Source of the DNA: Trissonchulus latispiculum
Lineage: Eukaryota; Nematoda; Enoplea; Enoplida; Ironidae
Direction: 5' to 3'
DNA length: 64,000 bases
Assembly (NCBI GenBank): GCA_030248195.1
Contig: JASAND010026316.1
Location: forward strand, 52,062 to 116,061
Positions 1 to 15,036 of this stretch are shown here, in pieces. The notes beneath the pieces are model-generated. The model searched no databases and was not told where the DNA came from. It was given only the letters and a program-made list of their open reading frames with translations. Both the position numbers and the translations under genes were made by a program. The number at the start of each line of letters is the position of its first letter. The first letter of the stretch is position 1.

Positions 1-2171
<2,171 letters not shown>

Positions 2172-2486
2172 AAAATTTTGAAATATTTTTTGTCAAAATT
2201 GTGTAATAAAATTTACGAAAGGCTGTGTCATTTAGAGTTATAATTCTGGAAAGCACCTATGCTCTATGTTTGAGTTTGGGAGTTTGGTGCTTTGAAGAAT
2301 GAAACGTATTATTAATTTGCTGTGAGGCACCAGGGGATCACACAAAACACTAGAATCATAAAGGTGTTGTGTTGTCGGGTGTTGTCATAAAGTTGACATG
2401 AAACTGCGGTTATTTTCTACTAGGCTTGTGAAGTGATTCGGTTCAAATTGAGTTTAGCTTTCGCTGTGGAAATAAAATCGATTTGG

Positions 2487-2553
2487 GTCTGCGGAATCGA
2501 ACCACTGACCTCTGGATCTGCAAACAGGAATGGTAGAATTACACCACGGAACC
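2487..2553 (-). repeat. tRNA-like SINE head
   Basis: On the - strand GGTTCCGTGGTGTAATT resembles a box A region and GTGGTTCGATTCC a box B, 45 bases apart. No intact cloverleaf. Confidence 0.5.
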
Positions 2554-5500
2554 GTGAATCCACATTAAAATTTTATATTGTTTGCCTACGCTGTTCTACA
2601 TTTCTTTCTTTTGCTGATAATTTTAGGGCTCAATGCTATTAAAGCTTTATTAGCAATATAAAATATAGAATCTAGAATTTTGGAATCTTTACCATTGCCC
2701 CCCCCCTTTTGGAACCTGTATGTTTTCGACCATGCTGAGTTTAACTATCGCAAACTTTTTCGATTTCGTGAAGTTTTTTCGATTCGCCTGGGGGAGGGAG
2801 CAGAGGGAAACCGATTTTGGTAAAAAGTTGCATATAGGGTTTTCGGGGACGTAGAACACTAATCTGAAGTCATTCAACTTTTCGTTAGCTCAGTATAAGC
2901 TAAAGTTGTAAGCCAAAGATGTAGGCCTTTATGTAGTGAGCTATCGAAAGGCTGAATCGAAAAACGGACTTCAGGTTTCTGTTTCGTACTTCGTATTTCT
3001 ATTTCGCGAAAATTGCGAAAATTGCCAAAATTTGAACTCAGCATGGTAAACACATACCATACCAAAATTTAGCTCGATTGGTCAAATTGTAGAAAATTTC
3101 ACTGTGGGGTAAACTGGGAAAGACCCCAAGATTAGACAGAAAATTCAGGATTTTACTTTTAAATTGTAATTTGATAAATGACTTTACCTTTGCCTTACAA
3201 AATTCTCAAATATTTTTTTATATTTTTAGGGATTCTGTAAATAAATTCGTCCGGTCACTAATCCAAATATAACTAAATCAGTGACCACCCCAATTACTGT
3301 CATAACAATCTGTTTTTTGCTATCACAAGCTCAGCCAAGCCTAGCAGGTGGGGGTCAATTATTACGCAATAATTTTCAAGTGGTCAGGCAAGATTTGAAC
3401 AGTCTTAACATTCAAGATTTGCTCTTCAAAGTCCCAAATTTTCTCATTTCTCATGGTTATTTGACTGTCAAGTTTAAAGTTTCATCAAATCGTAAATATT
3501 TCCAAAACTTTGCACACGTTCAGGGTTTCCCGGGGCAATTTTCTGCTATCGCAAAATGTCTTCACCCTGTTTAGAGACTGTAATTCATATACGTACGCGT
3601 ATAGTACAGTTAGTATTAATGAGAATGCGACCATCGCGTGTGCTTCATTATTAGGATGTAATGTTAATTTAATTGTATTTGTTTCTATTTTCACAATTTT
3701 TGCTTTAGTATCAACTTTCAAACAGATGTTTTTTTGGCAGAGTCCGTCCTGTTGCACAGTTTTCTAATGTCTTGTCTTTAGTCTACTCAAGGTCTAGTCG
3801 ACTGTAGAATTTGATTAAATAATTATTGACATGATTATTGGTAATTCCTGTTGTACTTCTATACCCTTACAAATACATTTACACAACGTTTGCCTTACTT
3901 ATTTCGTTTCTACACCAAGTGTATACTACATAGCGAATTTTATTAACACTTCTTCAAATTAAGTTTTGTTTTGGTTCTTTCATGTGGTTCTTCAGACTTG
4001 GAAACCAAATTCAAAGCTACAAACGTAGAAACATCATGTTCATTAAAACATAGTCACTCCCTGTTTGAAGATAGGGTAGCAAATAACCAATTGTATAAAT
4101 CTGAATAACTTCCTTATTTGGCTCCACTGGGATTCGAACTATGGACCCCCCGGACTACAGTCATACGTGCTAGCTAACCACTACACCACGGAGCCAGGAG
4201 AGCTGAGCACATGACTTCTATATCATTGGTGCTGGTCACCTCCTTTTTTGGTTTTGAAGGGAGAAAAACTACTTCAAACTTTACTTCAAACTGCCATTTT
4301 CCCCACCATTCGGAAGGGTGGTTTCTGAAATCTTACTTATCATTCTCCTGTCGGATTGTGTTGATCGGATTTTCTAAAAGGAGAAACGTCCCGAACAGAT
4401 ATGTGCAGGAGGGGAATTTGGGGGCGGTGAACCGGAAAAAAACGGAAAAATCCGGATTCTGGGAGGAGGGGCGAGGGACCCTCTGGGGAGGATGAGGTCC
4501 AGGTCCCGAATCGGTAAACCAAAATAGAGCAATAAGATTACGTCTTCTTTTTGGTGAGATGAAACTAGGAGTAAAGAGTAAAAAAGAACGCCCCCCCCTT
4601 CTTATCAATTCTTGCTTAAATTATCACTAATCCTTTAAGGAAAATAACAGATTTGCAATAGTATGTCGTCACCATAGTAATAGTAATAGTAATATATAGT
4701 AATAGTATATATATAGTATATATAGTATATAGCACAACAACAGTATGTCGTCAATTGCACTAATTTCTAGACATATTTTAGATTTTTATAATTTTTCTAC
4801 ATGATGTTTAAACTCATTTTAAGCTGCCTATTTTATTGCCAACTCAGGGGTTTGATTCCGATTACACTTGAAATTTTGAGTTTCGAATGTCGAAAGCTTT
4901 GAAGTGATTTTTTTATTTTTTCACGAAAAACAGTTTGATGAGCCGCTCGGTGGAGATAGTCGGTGCTTAAAAAATTAAGACAAATAGTTTGAGATGTTGA
5001 AAGTAAAAAAGAAAGCTTCAAGTGTATATAATGCTTGAATGGTTTTTAATTGGAATAGAACTTTTACATTGAGAACAGTTTCTTACATATTTTTCTGCGT
5101 AAATTTCTATCTGCTACACAGACAGTAAAATTATGTAACCGTTTTGTGGGTGTATACCAACTTCCACCACTATGTTCCATGTTGACACACAGGAAGCGAA
5201 TTTTCGATTGGTCTGATTTTTATTGGTTGAGATGTCTGAGAAAAAAATATCCGTTTTTACCCAGCTGTTGTAAAAAATTAGAAAAACCCATTCTAGGGAA
5301 ATCAACTCATCTAAGCATGCTGTGATAATGTCGATTTTGTTTACCGAGGTTTGGCGAGGTTTGGCTCATTTTTCGAGTTAATATAATTTTTCATGAAGTT
5401 TTGGAGTTAAATTAAACAACAGTTGAACGTTGACCCTTTTTTGACAATTCAAAACACTTTAACTCCTGTGGAGCCTTCGTCCAAGGAGGTTTAAAAATGT

Positions 5501-7887
5501 CCAAATAAATGAAAACCTTTTAGTGGACTAAAGCTTTCAATCCTGATTTCAACCTTTCACATTTTTATCGATGGAGTTTGTACCTATTTCGCAGTAGTGG
5601 CATCAGGAGGTTTTACCGCGGCTTTCGTAGCAAGCTTATGAAGAGTGGATTAGAGTGTAGGAAATTTCATTAAAACACGAAAATTTGAAAAAATCCAATA
5701 ATTCTATAAGAAATGAGGAAGTCTGACAGCTGCTTATAGTTTGAGACTATTTTTGGTCGATTAAACTATTCGAATTGAGTTTGTGTGAGTTTTAGACTGC
5801 AAGAACCTAATCCAATAATTGATTATTTTCTGTAATTTCCCAAAATTTATGGTTTTATCCTAAGCATTATGTTCTACAAAAATGGTCTAAAATTAAATCT
5901 AAGCCAGAAAAACACGATTCCATGTTTGTTTTATTGTTACAAAGACGAAAATGTGTAAACAATTGTTACAGTGTTTGCGGATCAAAAATTGTCCCCTTTT
6001 GTCCTGTATATTTATTCGACAGTTCTTGCGATGGTTAGAATTAACTGTATGAGAATTTCTCACGACGTGGAATAATTTTTTGGTAAAAAATCTCGTCTGA
6101 AATTACACGTAATTGGTTCCCGCAGTTTTTAATAAGTTTGTCAGAAATTTTTTGATAGAGATATATCCTTAAGTAAACCGGTCTATTTCATGAACCGTTG
6201 TTGAAACTGTATTGTGGTCGGTCCAAACTGTAGTGCAATAAATTTGCAATATATTGCCGACAGAAGAAGTTTTAGTGGAGTCGTAAACTTTATTTGGCAT
6301 TTGTCTAAGTTTAAGGGTGTCAATATAACAGTGGCTAAACTGTCTTATGGTGACTAAAAATTGCTAAAAATTATAGTCATTATTCAATATTTAAGACATA
6401 AATTGTAGGAATTGAGGGTGTTTGTTTGTATAATATTACTGTATTTTCAATAACGTCACAACCTTCTAAACTGCGTCACTTCAACCAGCCTTTTCACTGC
6501 CTTTCACTTACTGATTGCACTGCCTTTTTTCTTGTTTTCCTGAAAAGTTTTCATTAATTCATTTTTGGTACCTCATTTTTTCAATTAAATGCGGAGAGTT
6601 AGGTCCCCAGTCTCTCTGAGATATCAGAGGACTGTTAACACTTAGTTTAAATACAATGAAACGGTCTAGGCCAAGCCAAGTATATATTCTTTACTAGGCT
6701 AACAACGTGGCTGTGGATGATTCTTAGATTAACAGTCTTAGCACTCAGGGTCTAGTGTCTTACTCTTCCTATTACCATATAACTTATATAAGTGCTGTGA
6801 TAGTTCCTTTCGTTTGCAACACAACTGAACTAAAACAGTAAGTAAATGCACGCGGAATTTTTCTGTTTCCGTCTGTTACTTCTGGTTTCGATTTAATCGA
6901 AGACACAAACGACGTCAGAATTTGCGACAAAGAAAGTCTCCTAATTCTGGCAATGCTATCGCTTTGAACTGTTAAGTCTTTCCAGTGTTAGGGTCAGCAC
7001 CGAGCTACTAGAAATGCTAGAGATCTTTAGGTTTAGGATTTAGGAGGCCTCCGTTTTCTCTCCAAAATAGCACCTAACCATCATCCTAGGTTTTATCCTA
7101 TACTTAAAAGAATCTTTTGCAATACGACCCAGTAGTGAACTGTATATAGGTATATTTGTTTCTAGCTGATTCCAAAACGATTTTCAAGAGTTTTCCAAAA
7201 GCATCTAGCTGCACTGAACGCTCGCCCAAGCTTTGGGTTTATGTAGTTTTTGGAGAAGTTAGTTTGACCATCTTAAATTCTGGCTTTCCACTAGACTTGT
7301 TGTAACTGATGCAAATTCTTCACACTAGTTTTACTGTTTACTGTTTATTAATATTCTGAGAAGTCATTATCACATTAGGAAATTAAGAAAGTCGCCGTCG
7401 ACGAAAACATTAACTCAAGGCTGGGAGAGATAGAAAGTTTTCAGGAAAAAGTTTAATGTAATGTTAACAGTTATAGGGCTACACTTAAATCAGTTTTAGG
7501 CTGGGTTTTTGAAAGATGTAAAAATGCTCTTTAAAAATTGTAAAAACCGACAAAGATTGTCTTTAATATAATGTGATAATTGAAAGTGTTCAACTGTGCC
7601 ATATATGTAGTATAAAAATCACACTTTACAACTTGTCGCTTTGTAGACCCAGTTTTTCTACGACAGGATTACACATTGTACTCTGTATGGTGTGACAGTT
7701 ATTTTGGATTAATTTCTTCATTATATAATTTAATTTCATTACAATCTTAATTATGCGTGAATATTGGCCCGGCAGTACTCTTTCACTTCATGTTATCTTG
7801 GAAGAGCAGCAGCAACAGAATTTGAAAGGTTCGTTTTAGCCTTAAGTTAAACTTATTTATCATGATCTTAAAAGAGTACTCGCGTCC
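2554..7887. other. AT-rich sequence, no gene seen
   Basis: Apart from the tRNA-like sequence at 4120-4196 and a TAGTAA/TATAG-rich patch at 4675-4735 I see no repeat with clear edges and no conserved frame. The longest frames are under 100 codons and are not supported by motifs. Confidence 0.5.
4120..4196 (-). repeat. tRNA-like sequence or SINE head
   Basis: GGCTCCG/TGGAGCC acceptor stem pairs over 7 bp, box A is GTGTAGTGGTTAGC and box B AGTTCGAATCC, but the T stem does not pair and the anticodon arm is irregular. Pseudo-tRNA or SINE rather than a working gene. Confidence 0.5.
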
Positions 7888-9799
7888 AGTAGTATTGTTT
7901 GTCTGTCCAGTCCGGGCCAGCTTTGGTTGAGTTGGGGACAGCCGGGCCTGCCTGTATCAGCTTGGCCGGTTTGTCGTCTTGTACTGGCCACCAATTGCCT
8001 TCAAAAGTATCAAATATTTCAGAGTTTAGCGTATGTTGTCGCTGTCGGTGTCGCATACTAACTATTTTGTGACTTTATGCTAAAATGCAGATACGATTTG
8101 ATCCTTTCCCTGGGGTTGTGAATGTATCCTCTGCTGACAGTTGACCTTTGGCTTTCCACGTGATTGACCTTTGCCTTTACTTTCCTCACGAATGACCTTT
8201 CACAATTACGTCATCAACTTCTATTCACAACTTCTTTTTATGTCTTTCCGTCCCTCTGAGTTCTTCCCCCGGGGCTTGGGACCCGGCGTCGGCCCATTAC
8301 CGGACTCCTACCTAATCTAACATATCTAACCTAACCTACCTACCTAATCTATTTACATACCTACATATATACAGTACCTAACCTAGTCCGGCGCATGCAA
8401 AATTTTTGTATTTTTTGTATTTTTATAATTTTTTCGTTTTCTAAGCGATTATTTATAGCAAACGCATATGTACAATATATACAGTAGTTCTTAAGTAAGA
8501 CGTGTGTTGGGATAGTGGATACGGTAGTGGTTATGGTGTGGAGGATAGGTTTCTTGTTGGTTGCTTTTATGTCTTCAATGTTCATTGTCCTAATGCCTTT
8601 TCCTTCAAGTTGAGTCATGTGTTTTTGAGGTTTGTTTGTCTGATAGCTTTGAGCATTGGTGTGTTCCTTGATTGGTCAGGTTAATTGTCACGTGATCTCT
8701 TTTCCTAGCTTTTTAGTTGAATATAATTATCCTTGAAAACTTGCTCTTTTTATGTCTTTTCGGCTTCCTTTTATCAAGAGTACCTTTTATGTACCATTTC
8801 AACCTAAACCAAGAACCAGTGCACTCACAACATCCACAGTTCACTCCACACACCACTGGCACTCATCACACATTCACACAATTTTTTATTTATTTTTTCT
8901 TTCCATTCTTTTTGAGCCGCCGCTTTCCGCGACGACTCGTGGCCTACTGACTAAGATCCAAATTTTTCTCGCCTTTTATACTTTTTTAGCTGGCTGCCGG
9001 GGGTTTGGTGTTAAGTCTTAATTCGTTAAATTGTGTTAATTAGGTAATTATCCGGGTGAGTTGATTAGGGTAGGTAAGTTGTTGGTGAGGTGAGTAAGTG
9101 GTAGGAAGGTTTAAGTTTTGAATCTAACAGTCCCCCTTTTCTTTTTCTGCACACTCACCCTCCAAACAGGTTTGTGTTAAGTTTACAGCAGCGGTTTTTA
9201 GAGTTGGACTAGATGACAGGTGTTATTTGGAAGTGTCATTTTTGATTAATGATAATTGCTTTTTATAAAGGACATTCTTTGACCACGCCTAACTTTCCTA
9301 ATCCTGAACCGATTTTAATGAAACAAACACCGTTAGATTCCTTTCGACGAGACCTACAAATCTAGACCCAATCTAGACCTTGGTTAGAATTACACATCAC
9401 CTCCAGTCACCCATTTTACGGATCTTCACATATTTTACCCTTTGTTGTGTCTTACCTCATGCCATTTTCTATGAATCATTTTCTATGAATTTGGATTCAA
9501 GTCACTCCTATCGTACACCGATCTTGCTAGAGCATACTTTTTCCAATTACTTTACACAATTTTCCAGGCCAACCTCAACTTTTCCTTACCATAATTTCAT
9601 GCTCTGAGTCACTCCTAAATTACACTTAACCTGTTGTGTTCTTAATTTTCCTAACTGTTTGCCCGAATAGACCTTGGTCCTTGTCTTATTACCAACTTTG
9701 TCATTGTGCTTTGAGTCACTCCGAACCTACTCGGTGTTAACACCGAGTATACACTGAGACTACTCCGAACATACTCAAACTAACTAATAAGTCCACTTA

Positions 9800-10387
9800 T
9801 TATTCCTCCTCCTGCTCATCAACTTGGTCCCCCGTTTTCTCAGGAAGTACCACCGCGCTCAAATTGGAGTTCTTTTCTATGGCGCGTTTGAGGGCTTCTG
9901 CTGTGGAATACTTTGCCTCATACTCTATTTGTTTGGTCAGAATTTCATCAATTATTGGATCATCGAGGAACCCCTTACAACGTTGGATATGAAAGTAAAT
10001 TTTCCTATTGAGTTCAGCTCGGATCCTTGGTCTGACTTCATTGTAAGCCTCTACTTCAGCTTCAACATCATCATATCCGTCTGCGAGGTACTCATTTGCT
10101 AACCTAGTTATTCTACCCTCAAACTTCTCTTCGGACTGCTTGACAAGCTCATTCCAAAATTTACCGATGTCAGTTGGCTCATAGATCTCTCCACAACTTG
10201 AGTCGCTACTCTCTGAACATTCGGTACTCGTCTCTGATTCAGACTCATCATACTCTGATTCGGACTCATCATACTCTGGTTGGGCACTATGAATGTTTTG
10301 AACATGACGCTGTAAGTTGAATGCCCTGGTGAATGTCTGGCCACAAGTGCCACACTGGTATGGTTTGTAATATTCGCAAGTAGACAT
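9800..10387 (-). CDS. Small C2H2 zinc-finger protein (195 aa), left-arm intact copy
   Basis: True ATG at 10387 and TAA at 9800-9802. Residues 8-35 hold one classical finger, YQCGTCGQTFTRAFNLQRH then VQNIH (CX2CX12HX4H). Next is an acidic Ser/Glu repeat (two YDESESE units) and a charged alpha-helical C-terminal half with FWNELVKQSEEKFEGRITR and IDEILTKQIEYEAKYS. I do not recognise the C-terminal domain. A TATA box at 10416-10423 sits about 30 bases upstream, so the 5' UTR would be very short. A second copy lies in the other arm. As the only good frame in the element it could be its DNA-binding or regulatory protein (inference). Confidence 0.7.
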   Translation of the reverse strand: MSTCEYYKPYQCGTCGQTFTRAFNLQRHVQNIHSAQPEYDESESEYDESESETSTECSESSDSSCGEIYEPTDIGKFWNELVKQSEEKFEGRITRLANEYLADGYDDVEAEVEAYNEVRPRIRAELNRKIYFHIQRCKGFLDDPIIDEILTKQIEYEAKYSTAEALKRAIEKNSNLSAVVLPEKTGDQVDEQEEE

Positions 10388-10415
10388 GTTTGTTCTGAAT
10401 GAGTTTCAATATACA

Positions 10416-10423
10416 CTTTATAG
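10416..10423 (-). promoter_or_regulatory. TATA box of the left-arm zinc-finger gene
   Basis: CTATAAAG on the - strand, about 29 bases from the ATG; identical and equally placed in the other arm (11019-11026). Confidence 0.55.
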
Positions 10424-10439
10424 ACTTGATGTCGCTTTG

Positions 10440-11000
10440 TCTTTGCTGTTTGTGCTTTATTGATTTTGCTTGGTGCTTTTATGTTCGTGCTTTTATTGAT
10501 TTAGGGTCACTCCAAGCCTACACCGAGCTAACACCGAGTATACACTGAGCATACACCGAGCATACACCGAGCCTTGTCAGTAATGTTGCAGTAGTGTTGA
10601 AGAATTTCATAGAACAATTTCTGCTTTTATTGATTTCGGTCGCTGCTTTTATGTGTTTGCATGTACAATTTCTGTTTTTATTGATTCACAGTGCTCGAAG
10701 TCGTCGCGTCGAATTGGCTCTCCAATCTAGACATGACTAACGTCGAGCACTGTGAATCAATAAAAACAGAAATTGTACATGCAAACACATAAAAGCAGCG
10801 ACCGAAATCAATAAAAGCAGAAATAGTTCTATGAAATTCTTCAACACTACTGCAACATTACTGACAAGGCTCGGTGTATGCTCGGTGTATGCTCAGTGTA
10901 TACTCGGTGTTAGCTCGGTGTAGGCTTGGAGTGACCCTAAATCAATAAAAGCACGAACATAAAAGCACCAAGCAAAATCAATAAAAGCACAAACAGCAAA
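10440..11000. repeat. Palindrome centre with AATAAAAGCA iterons and 44-nt loop
   Basis: Several ATCAATAAAAGCA-like copies lie on each side of the centre, pointing away from it. The arms end at 10698 and 10743. The 44 bases between (10699-10742) are not self-complementary overall but contain a small hairpin ATTGG-CTCT-CCAAT (10713-10726). The same loop occurs at 62727-62770. Confidence 0.7.
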
Positions 11001-11018
11001 GACAAAGCGACATCAAGT

Positions 11019-11026
11019 CTATAAAG
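11019..11026 (+). promoter_or_regulatory. TATA box of the right-arm zinc-finger gene copy
   Basis: CTATAAAG 29 bases before the ATG at 11055, preserved although the gene has a stop codon. Confidence 0.5.
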
Positions 11027-11054
11027 TGTATATTGAAACTCAGTCAGAACAAAC

Positions 11055-11642
11055 ATGTCTACTTGCGAATATTACAAACCATACCAGTGTGGCACTTGTG
11101 GCCAGACGTTCACCAGGGCATTCAACTTACAGCGTCATGTTCAAAACCTTCATAGTGCCTAACCAGAGTATGATGAGTCCGAATCAGAGTATGATGAGTC
11201 TGAATCAGAGACGAGTACCGAATGTTCAGAGAGTAGCGACTCAAGTTGTGGAGAGATCTATGAGCCAACTGACATCGGTAAATTTTGGAATGAGCTTGTC
11301 AAGCAGTCCGAAGAGAAGTTTGAGGGTAGAATAACTAGGTTAGCAAATGAGTACCTCGCAGACGGATATGATGATGTTGAAGCTGAAGTAGAGGCTTACA
11401 ATGAAGTCAGACCAAGGACCCGAGCTGAACTCAATAGGAAAATTTACTTTCATATCCAACGTTGTAAGGGGTTCCTCGATGATCCAATAATTGATGAAAT
11501 TCTGACCAAACAAATAGAGTATGAGGCAAAGTATTCCACAGCAGAAGCCCTCAAACGCGCCATAGAAAAGAACTCCAATTTGAGCGCGGTGGTACTTCCT
11601 GAGAAAACGAGGGACCAATTTGATGAGCAGGAGGAGGAATAA
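11055..11642 (+). pseudogene. Right-arm copy of the C2H2 gene, nonsense at codon 36
   Basis: Mirror copy of the left-arm gene with the same ATG, TATA box (11019-11026) and length. CAA (Gln36) has become TAA at 11160-11162, directly after the finger, and Ile34 is Leu; near the end GD and V residues are changed to RD and F. The rest stays in frame to the original stop, so the break is young. A 35-residue product with just the finger remains possible. Confidence 0.75.
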
Positions 11643-13993
11643 TAAGTGGACTTATTAGTTAGTTTGAGTATGTTCGGAGTAGACTCAGTGTATACTCGGT
11701 GTTAACACCGAGTAGGTTCGGAGTGACTCAAAGCACAATGACAAAGTTGGTAATAAGACAAGGACCAAGGTCTATTCGGGCAAACAGTTAGGAAAATTAA
11801 GAACAGAACAGGTTAAGTGTAATTTAGGAGTGACTCAGAGCATGAAATTATGGTAAGGAAAAGTTGAGGTTGGCCTGGAAAATTGTGTAAAGTAATTGGA
11901 AAAAGCATGCTCTAGCAAGATCGGTGTACGATAGGAGTGACTTGAATCCAAATTCATAGAAAATGATTCATAGAAAATGGCATGAGGTAAGACACAACAA
12001 AGGGTAAAATATGTGAAGATCCGTAAAATGGGTGACTGGAGGTGATGCGTAATTCTAACCAAGGTGTGTTGGGTCTAGATTTGTAGGTCTCGTCGAAAGG
12101 AATCTAACGGTGTTTGTTTCATTAAAATCGGTTCAGGATTAGGAAAGTTAGGCGTGGTCAAAGAATGTCCTTTATAAAAAGCAATTATCCATTAATCAAA
12201 AATGACACTTCCAAATAACACCTGTCACCTAGTCCAACTCTAAAAACCGCTGCTGTAAACTTAACACAAACCTGTTTGGACGGTGAGTGTGCAGAAAAAG
12301 AAAAGGGGACTGTTAGATTCAAAACTTAAACCTTCCTACCACTTACTCACCTCACCAACAACTTACCTACCCTAATCAACTCACCCGGATAATTACCTAA
12401 TTAACACAATTTAACTAATTAAGACTTAACACCAAACCCCCGGCAGCCAGCTAAAAAAGTATAAAAGGCGAGAAAAATTTGGATCTTAGTCAGTAGGCCA
12501 CGAGTCGTCGCGGAAAGCGGCGGCTCAAAAAGAATGGAAAGAAAAAATAAATAGAAAATTGTGTGAATGTGTGATGAGTGCCAGTGGTGTGTGGAGTGAA
12601 CTGTGGATGTTGTGAGTGCACTGGTTCTTGGTTTAGGTTGAAATGGTACATAAAAGGTACTCTTGATAAAAGGAAGCCGAAAAGACATAAAAAGAGCAAG
12701 TTTTCAAGGATAATTATATTCAACTAAAAAGCTAGGAAAAGAGATCACGTGACAATTAACCTGACCAATCAAGGAACACACCAATGCTCAAAGCTATCAG
12801 ACAAACAAACCTCAAAAACACATGACTCAACTTGAAGGAAAAGGCATTAGGACAATGAACATTGAAGACATAAAAGCAACCAACAAAAAACCTATCCTCC
12901 ACACCATAACCACTACCGTATCCACTATCCCAACACACGTCTTAAGGACTACTGTATATATTGTACATATGCATTTGCTGTAAATAATCGCTTAGAAAAC
13001 GAAAAAATTATAAAAATACAAAAAATACAAAAATTTTGCATGCGCCGGACTAGGTTAGGTACTGTATATATGTAGGTATGTAAATAGATTAGGTAGGTAG
13101 GTTAGGTTAGATATGTTAGATTAGGTAGGAGTCCGGTAATGGGCCGACGCCGGGTCCCAAGCCCCGGGGGAAGAACTCAGAGGGACGGAAAGACATAAAA
13201 AGAAGTTGTGAATAGAAGTTGATGACGTAATTGTGAAAGGTCATTCGTGAGGAAAGTAAAGGCAAAGGTCAATCACGTGGAAAGCCAAAGGTCAACTGTC
13301 AGCCGAGGATACATTCACAACCCCAGGGAAAGGTCAAAAGGTCATTGACTCCGGGAGCGCTGGTCGAAAAGCGGACACTATACTACTGGAAATCTACTGT
13401 CATTTTTACAACTTCTTTCGTTCCCGCCAAAATTGTGACAACCAATTAGAAAACATCATTGATTCCCATTGGATGATTGGCAACTAAAGGTTAGCCTTAG
13501 GTGACAGAAATAAGGATGAATATTCGATTTCCTGTCTCAAATTTCAAAGCTACTGAGTACTGTAGAGTTTGTTATTGTCCCCGTTTTTCTATTATATGGC
13601 AATGGGGGCGACGAGTAGAAGGTAGATTCGCGATCACAACATGTTATCGTACCCCAGAGGTTACCTGATTACTTATGGTATCGTGGGAGAACTAGAAAAT
13701 TCAATAATTCTTTTTTTAAGTAGTTTATATTGATTTATGATATGGATATAGTTTAAGTTTATTCGAAATATTTAATTTTCTAATTTCATGCAAGAAGGGT
13801 AGTCAGTCGGTACGGTCTCAGTTAAAGTAAGACCAGCCAGGTGAGTTTTGTGAGATTTTGGTATCTACTAGGCCAGAAGATGTCTTTGATCTCTTCCGAC
13901 AACTTTTCTGATCTGATTTGCTGCCCATGTCAAGATAAAAGTCACTTTTTGATGCGCTCTGATCTACCACTTGGTTTTCTTGGAACTTTTATT

Positions 13994-14235
13994 TTCATGG
14001 GGGTTCTGGGGGTTCTTAATTTTTTGTAGAGATATGATCAATAACTATGTTTAGTTTCACTTTTTGATGGGGGTTCTTGGGGGTTCTTAACTTTTCGAAG
14101 ACATTTGATCCGTAACTACATATATTTAGTTTCAAATTTTTGATGGGGGTTCTGGAATTTTTTCAAGAGATTTGATCCTCCACTGTTTAGTTTTAAGTGT
14201 TAGCTGGGAGTTCTGAGGGTCCTGGAGTCCGGGTA
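13994..14235 (+). repeat. Tandem array containing ATGGGGGTTCT
   Basis: Three to four diverged units of about 70-80 bases repeat TTTTTGATGGGGGTTCTGG, a TTCTTAA and a GATTTGATC-like segment. The array flanks, and was probably the target of, the RT element: its remainder continues at 20007. Confidence 0.6.
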
Positions 14236-14572
14236 TTCCAAAAAGTGTGTGCGTTGCCTGGACCTAGATCTAGGGCGAAGTTGTTCTTCTTGTCGTCAGT
14301 TTTCGATTGATACCCATTGTGGATATTGAATGTTGCATATACACAAATTTCAGTCTAAATTTATGAGAAAAGCCAGGAGGACCCCCACCCCCAGTACGCC
14401 CCGATAATATCCTACAAATTTGATGATTGGGATACTTATATACGTATTATAACATATAATGTCTGCGGAAGTGTCTGTTGCAGGAAAGGAGCCGCAACGT
14501 AATCACATACAAAGCAAAGTCCTGGATACAAACGCAGGAAAAAAATTTGAGAACCTTTTTTCAGATGGGGGT

Positions 14573-14641
14573 AGTAGTATAGGGCGAGCTTTTCGACCCC
14601 CAATCCCAATCCCAAAATCTGGAGTAAATTTCCGGTTCCCT
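14573..14641 (+). repeat. Left terminal inverted repeat of the RT element
   Basis: 69 bases, perfect reverse complement of 19938-20006. It contains a doubled CCCAATC motif. Confidence 0.85.
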
Positions 14642-15036
14642 TTCTTAGGTTATAGTTACAAGTTTGTCCTTCCAGTTTTTGTTTTAGCACCCTTCCTATG
14701 ATTCTATGTTCCTTACTCGCCCAGGTTCTTGGCTTTTCCTAGCTTCTAATTTCAAGGGTTTATATACTCTTGTTGCAGCATCAACAAATCAGGTTTCATA
14801 AATATTTTATAAGGTGATTTTCAATGGTCCATAACTTTCTCGTCCCTGGTCCGATCTCGATGAAACGAACACCATTCGATTCCTCTCGTCGAGCTCGACA
14901 AGTCTGGACCAAAAACGCTTAGGTTCTGATAATACACCCCTTCAACCCATTCATTTTCTCTATTCATCTACTCTTTTCGGTCTTCTCGGTCTCTTTGGTT
15001 GCCTTCCCTTCTCTATTAAGTCTTTACTTTGGACTT

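Larger units (their letters stand above)
7888..13387. mobile_element. Giant palindromic element with head-to-head zinc-finger genes
   Basis: Two arms of about 2.6 kb (from about 8103 and to about 13335) are near-identical reverse complements around position 10720. They differ by scattered substitutions and small indels. Outside the right arm the sequence runs on to ...CACTATACTACT at 13387, whose reverse complement (AGTAGTATAGTG, then TTTTCGACC) matches the ends of the RT element and of the element at 61.2 kb. On the left an AGTAGTATTG occurs at 7888, but the following bases match poorly and no target duplication is visible, so the left edge is uncertain. Each arm holds one C2H2 gene reading outward, a TATA box and AATAAAAGCA iterons near the centre, and GTCACTCC modules at 9501, 9606 and 9713 (105-107 apart). 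Confidence 0.75.

Noticed and set aside
3281..3574. 97-codon frame that looks like it has a signal peptide
   Set aside because: It starts at GTG, has no ATG in the hydrophobic part, lies in AT-rich non-conserved DNA and has no recognisable domain.
4120..4196. Functional tRNA gene
   Set aside because: The acceptor stem pairs but the T stem and anticodon arm do not form properly.
8361..9607. Frames of 60-89 codons mirrored in both palindrome arms (and 11835-12938)
   Set aside because: They recur only because the arms are duplicated; the 85-codon one is frameshifted in the other arm and none has a recognisable motif.
13994..14235. CRISPR-like or coding repeat
   Set aside because: The units are long and diverged, without uniform spacers; this is eukaryotic tandem repeat DNA.
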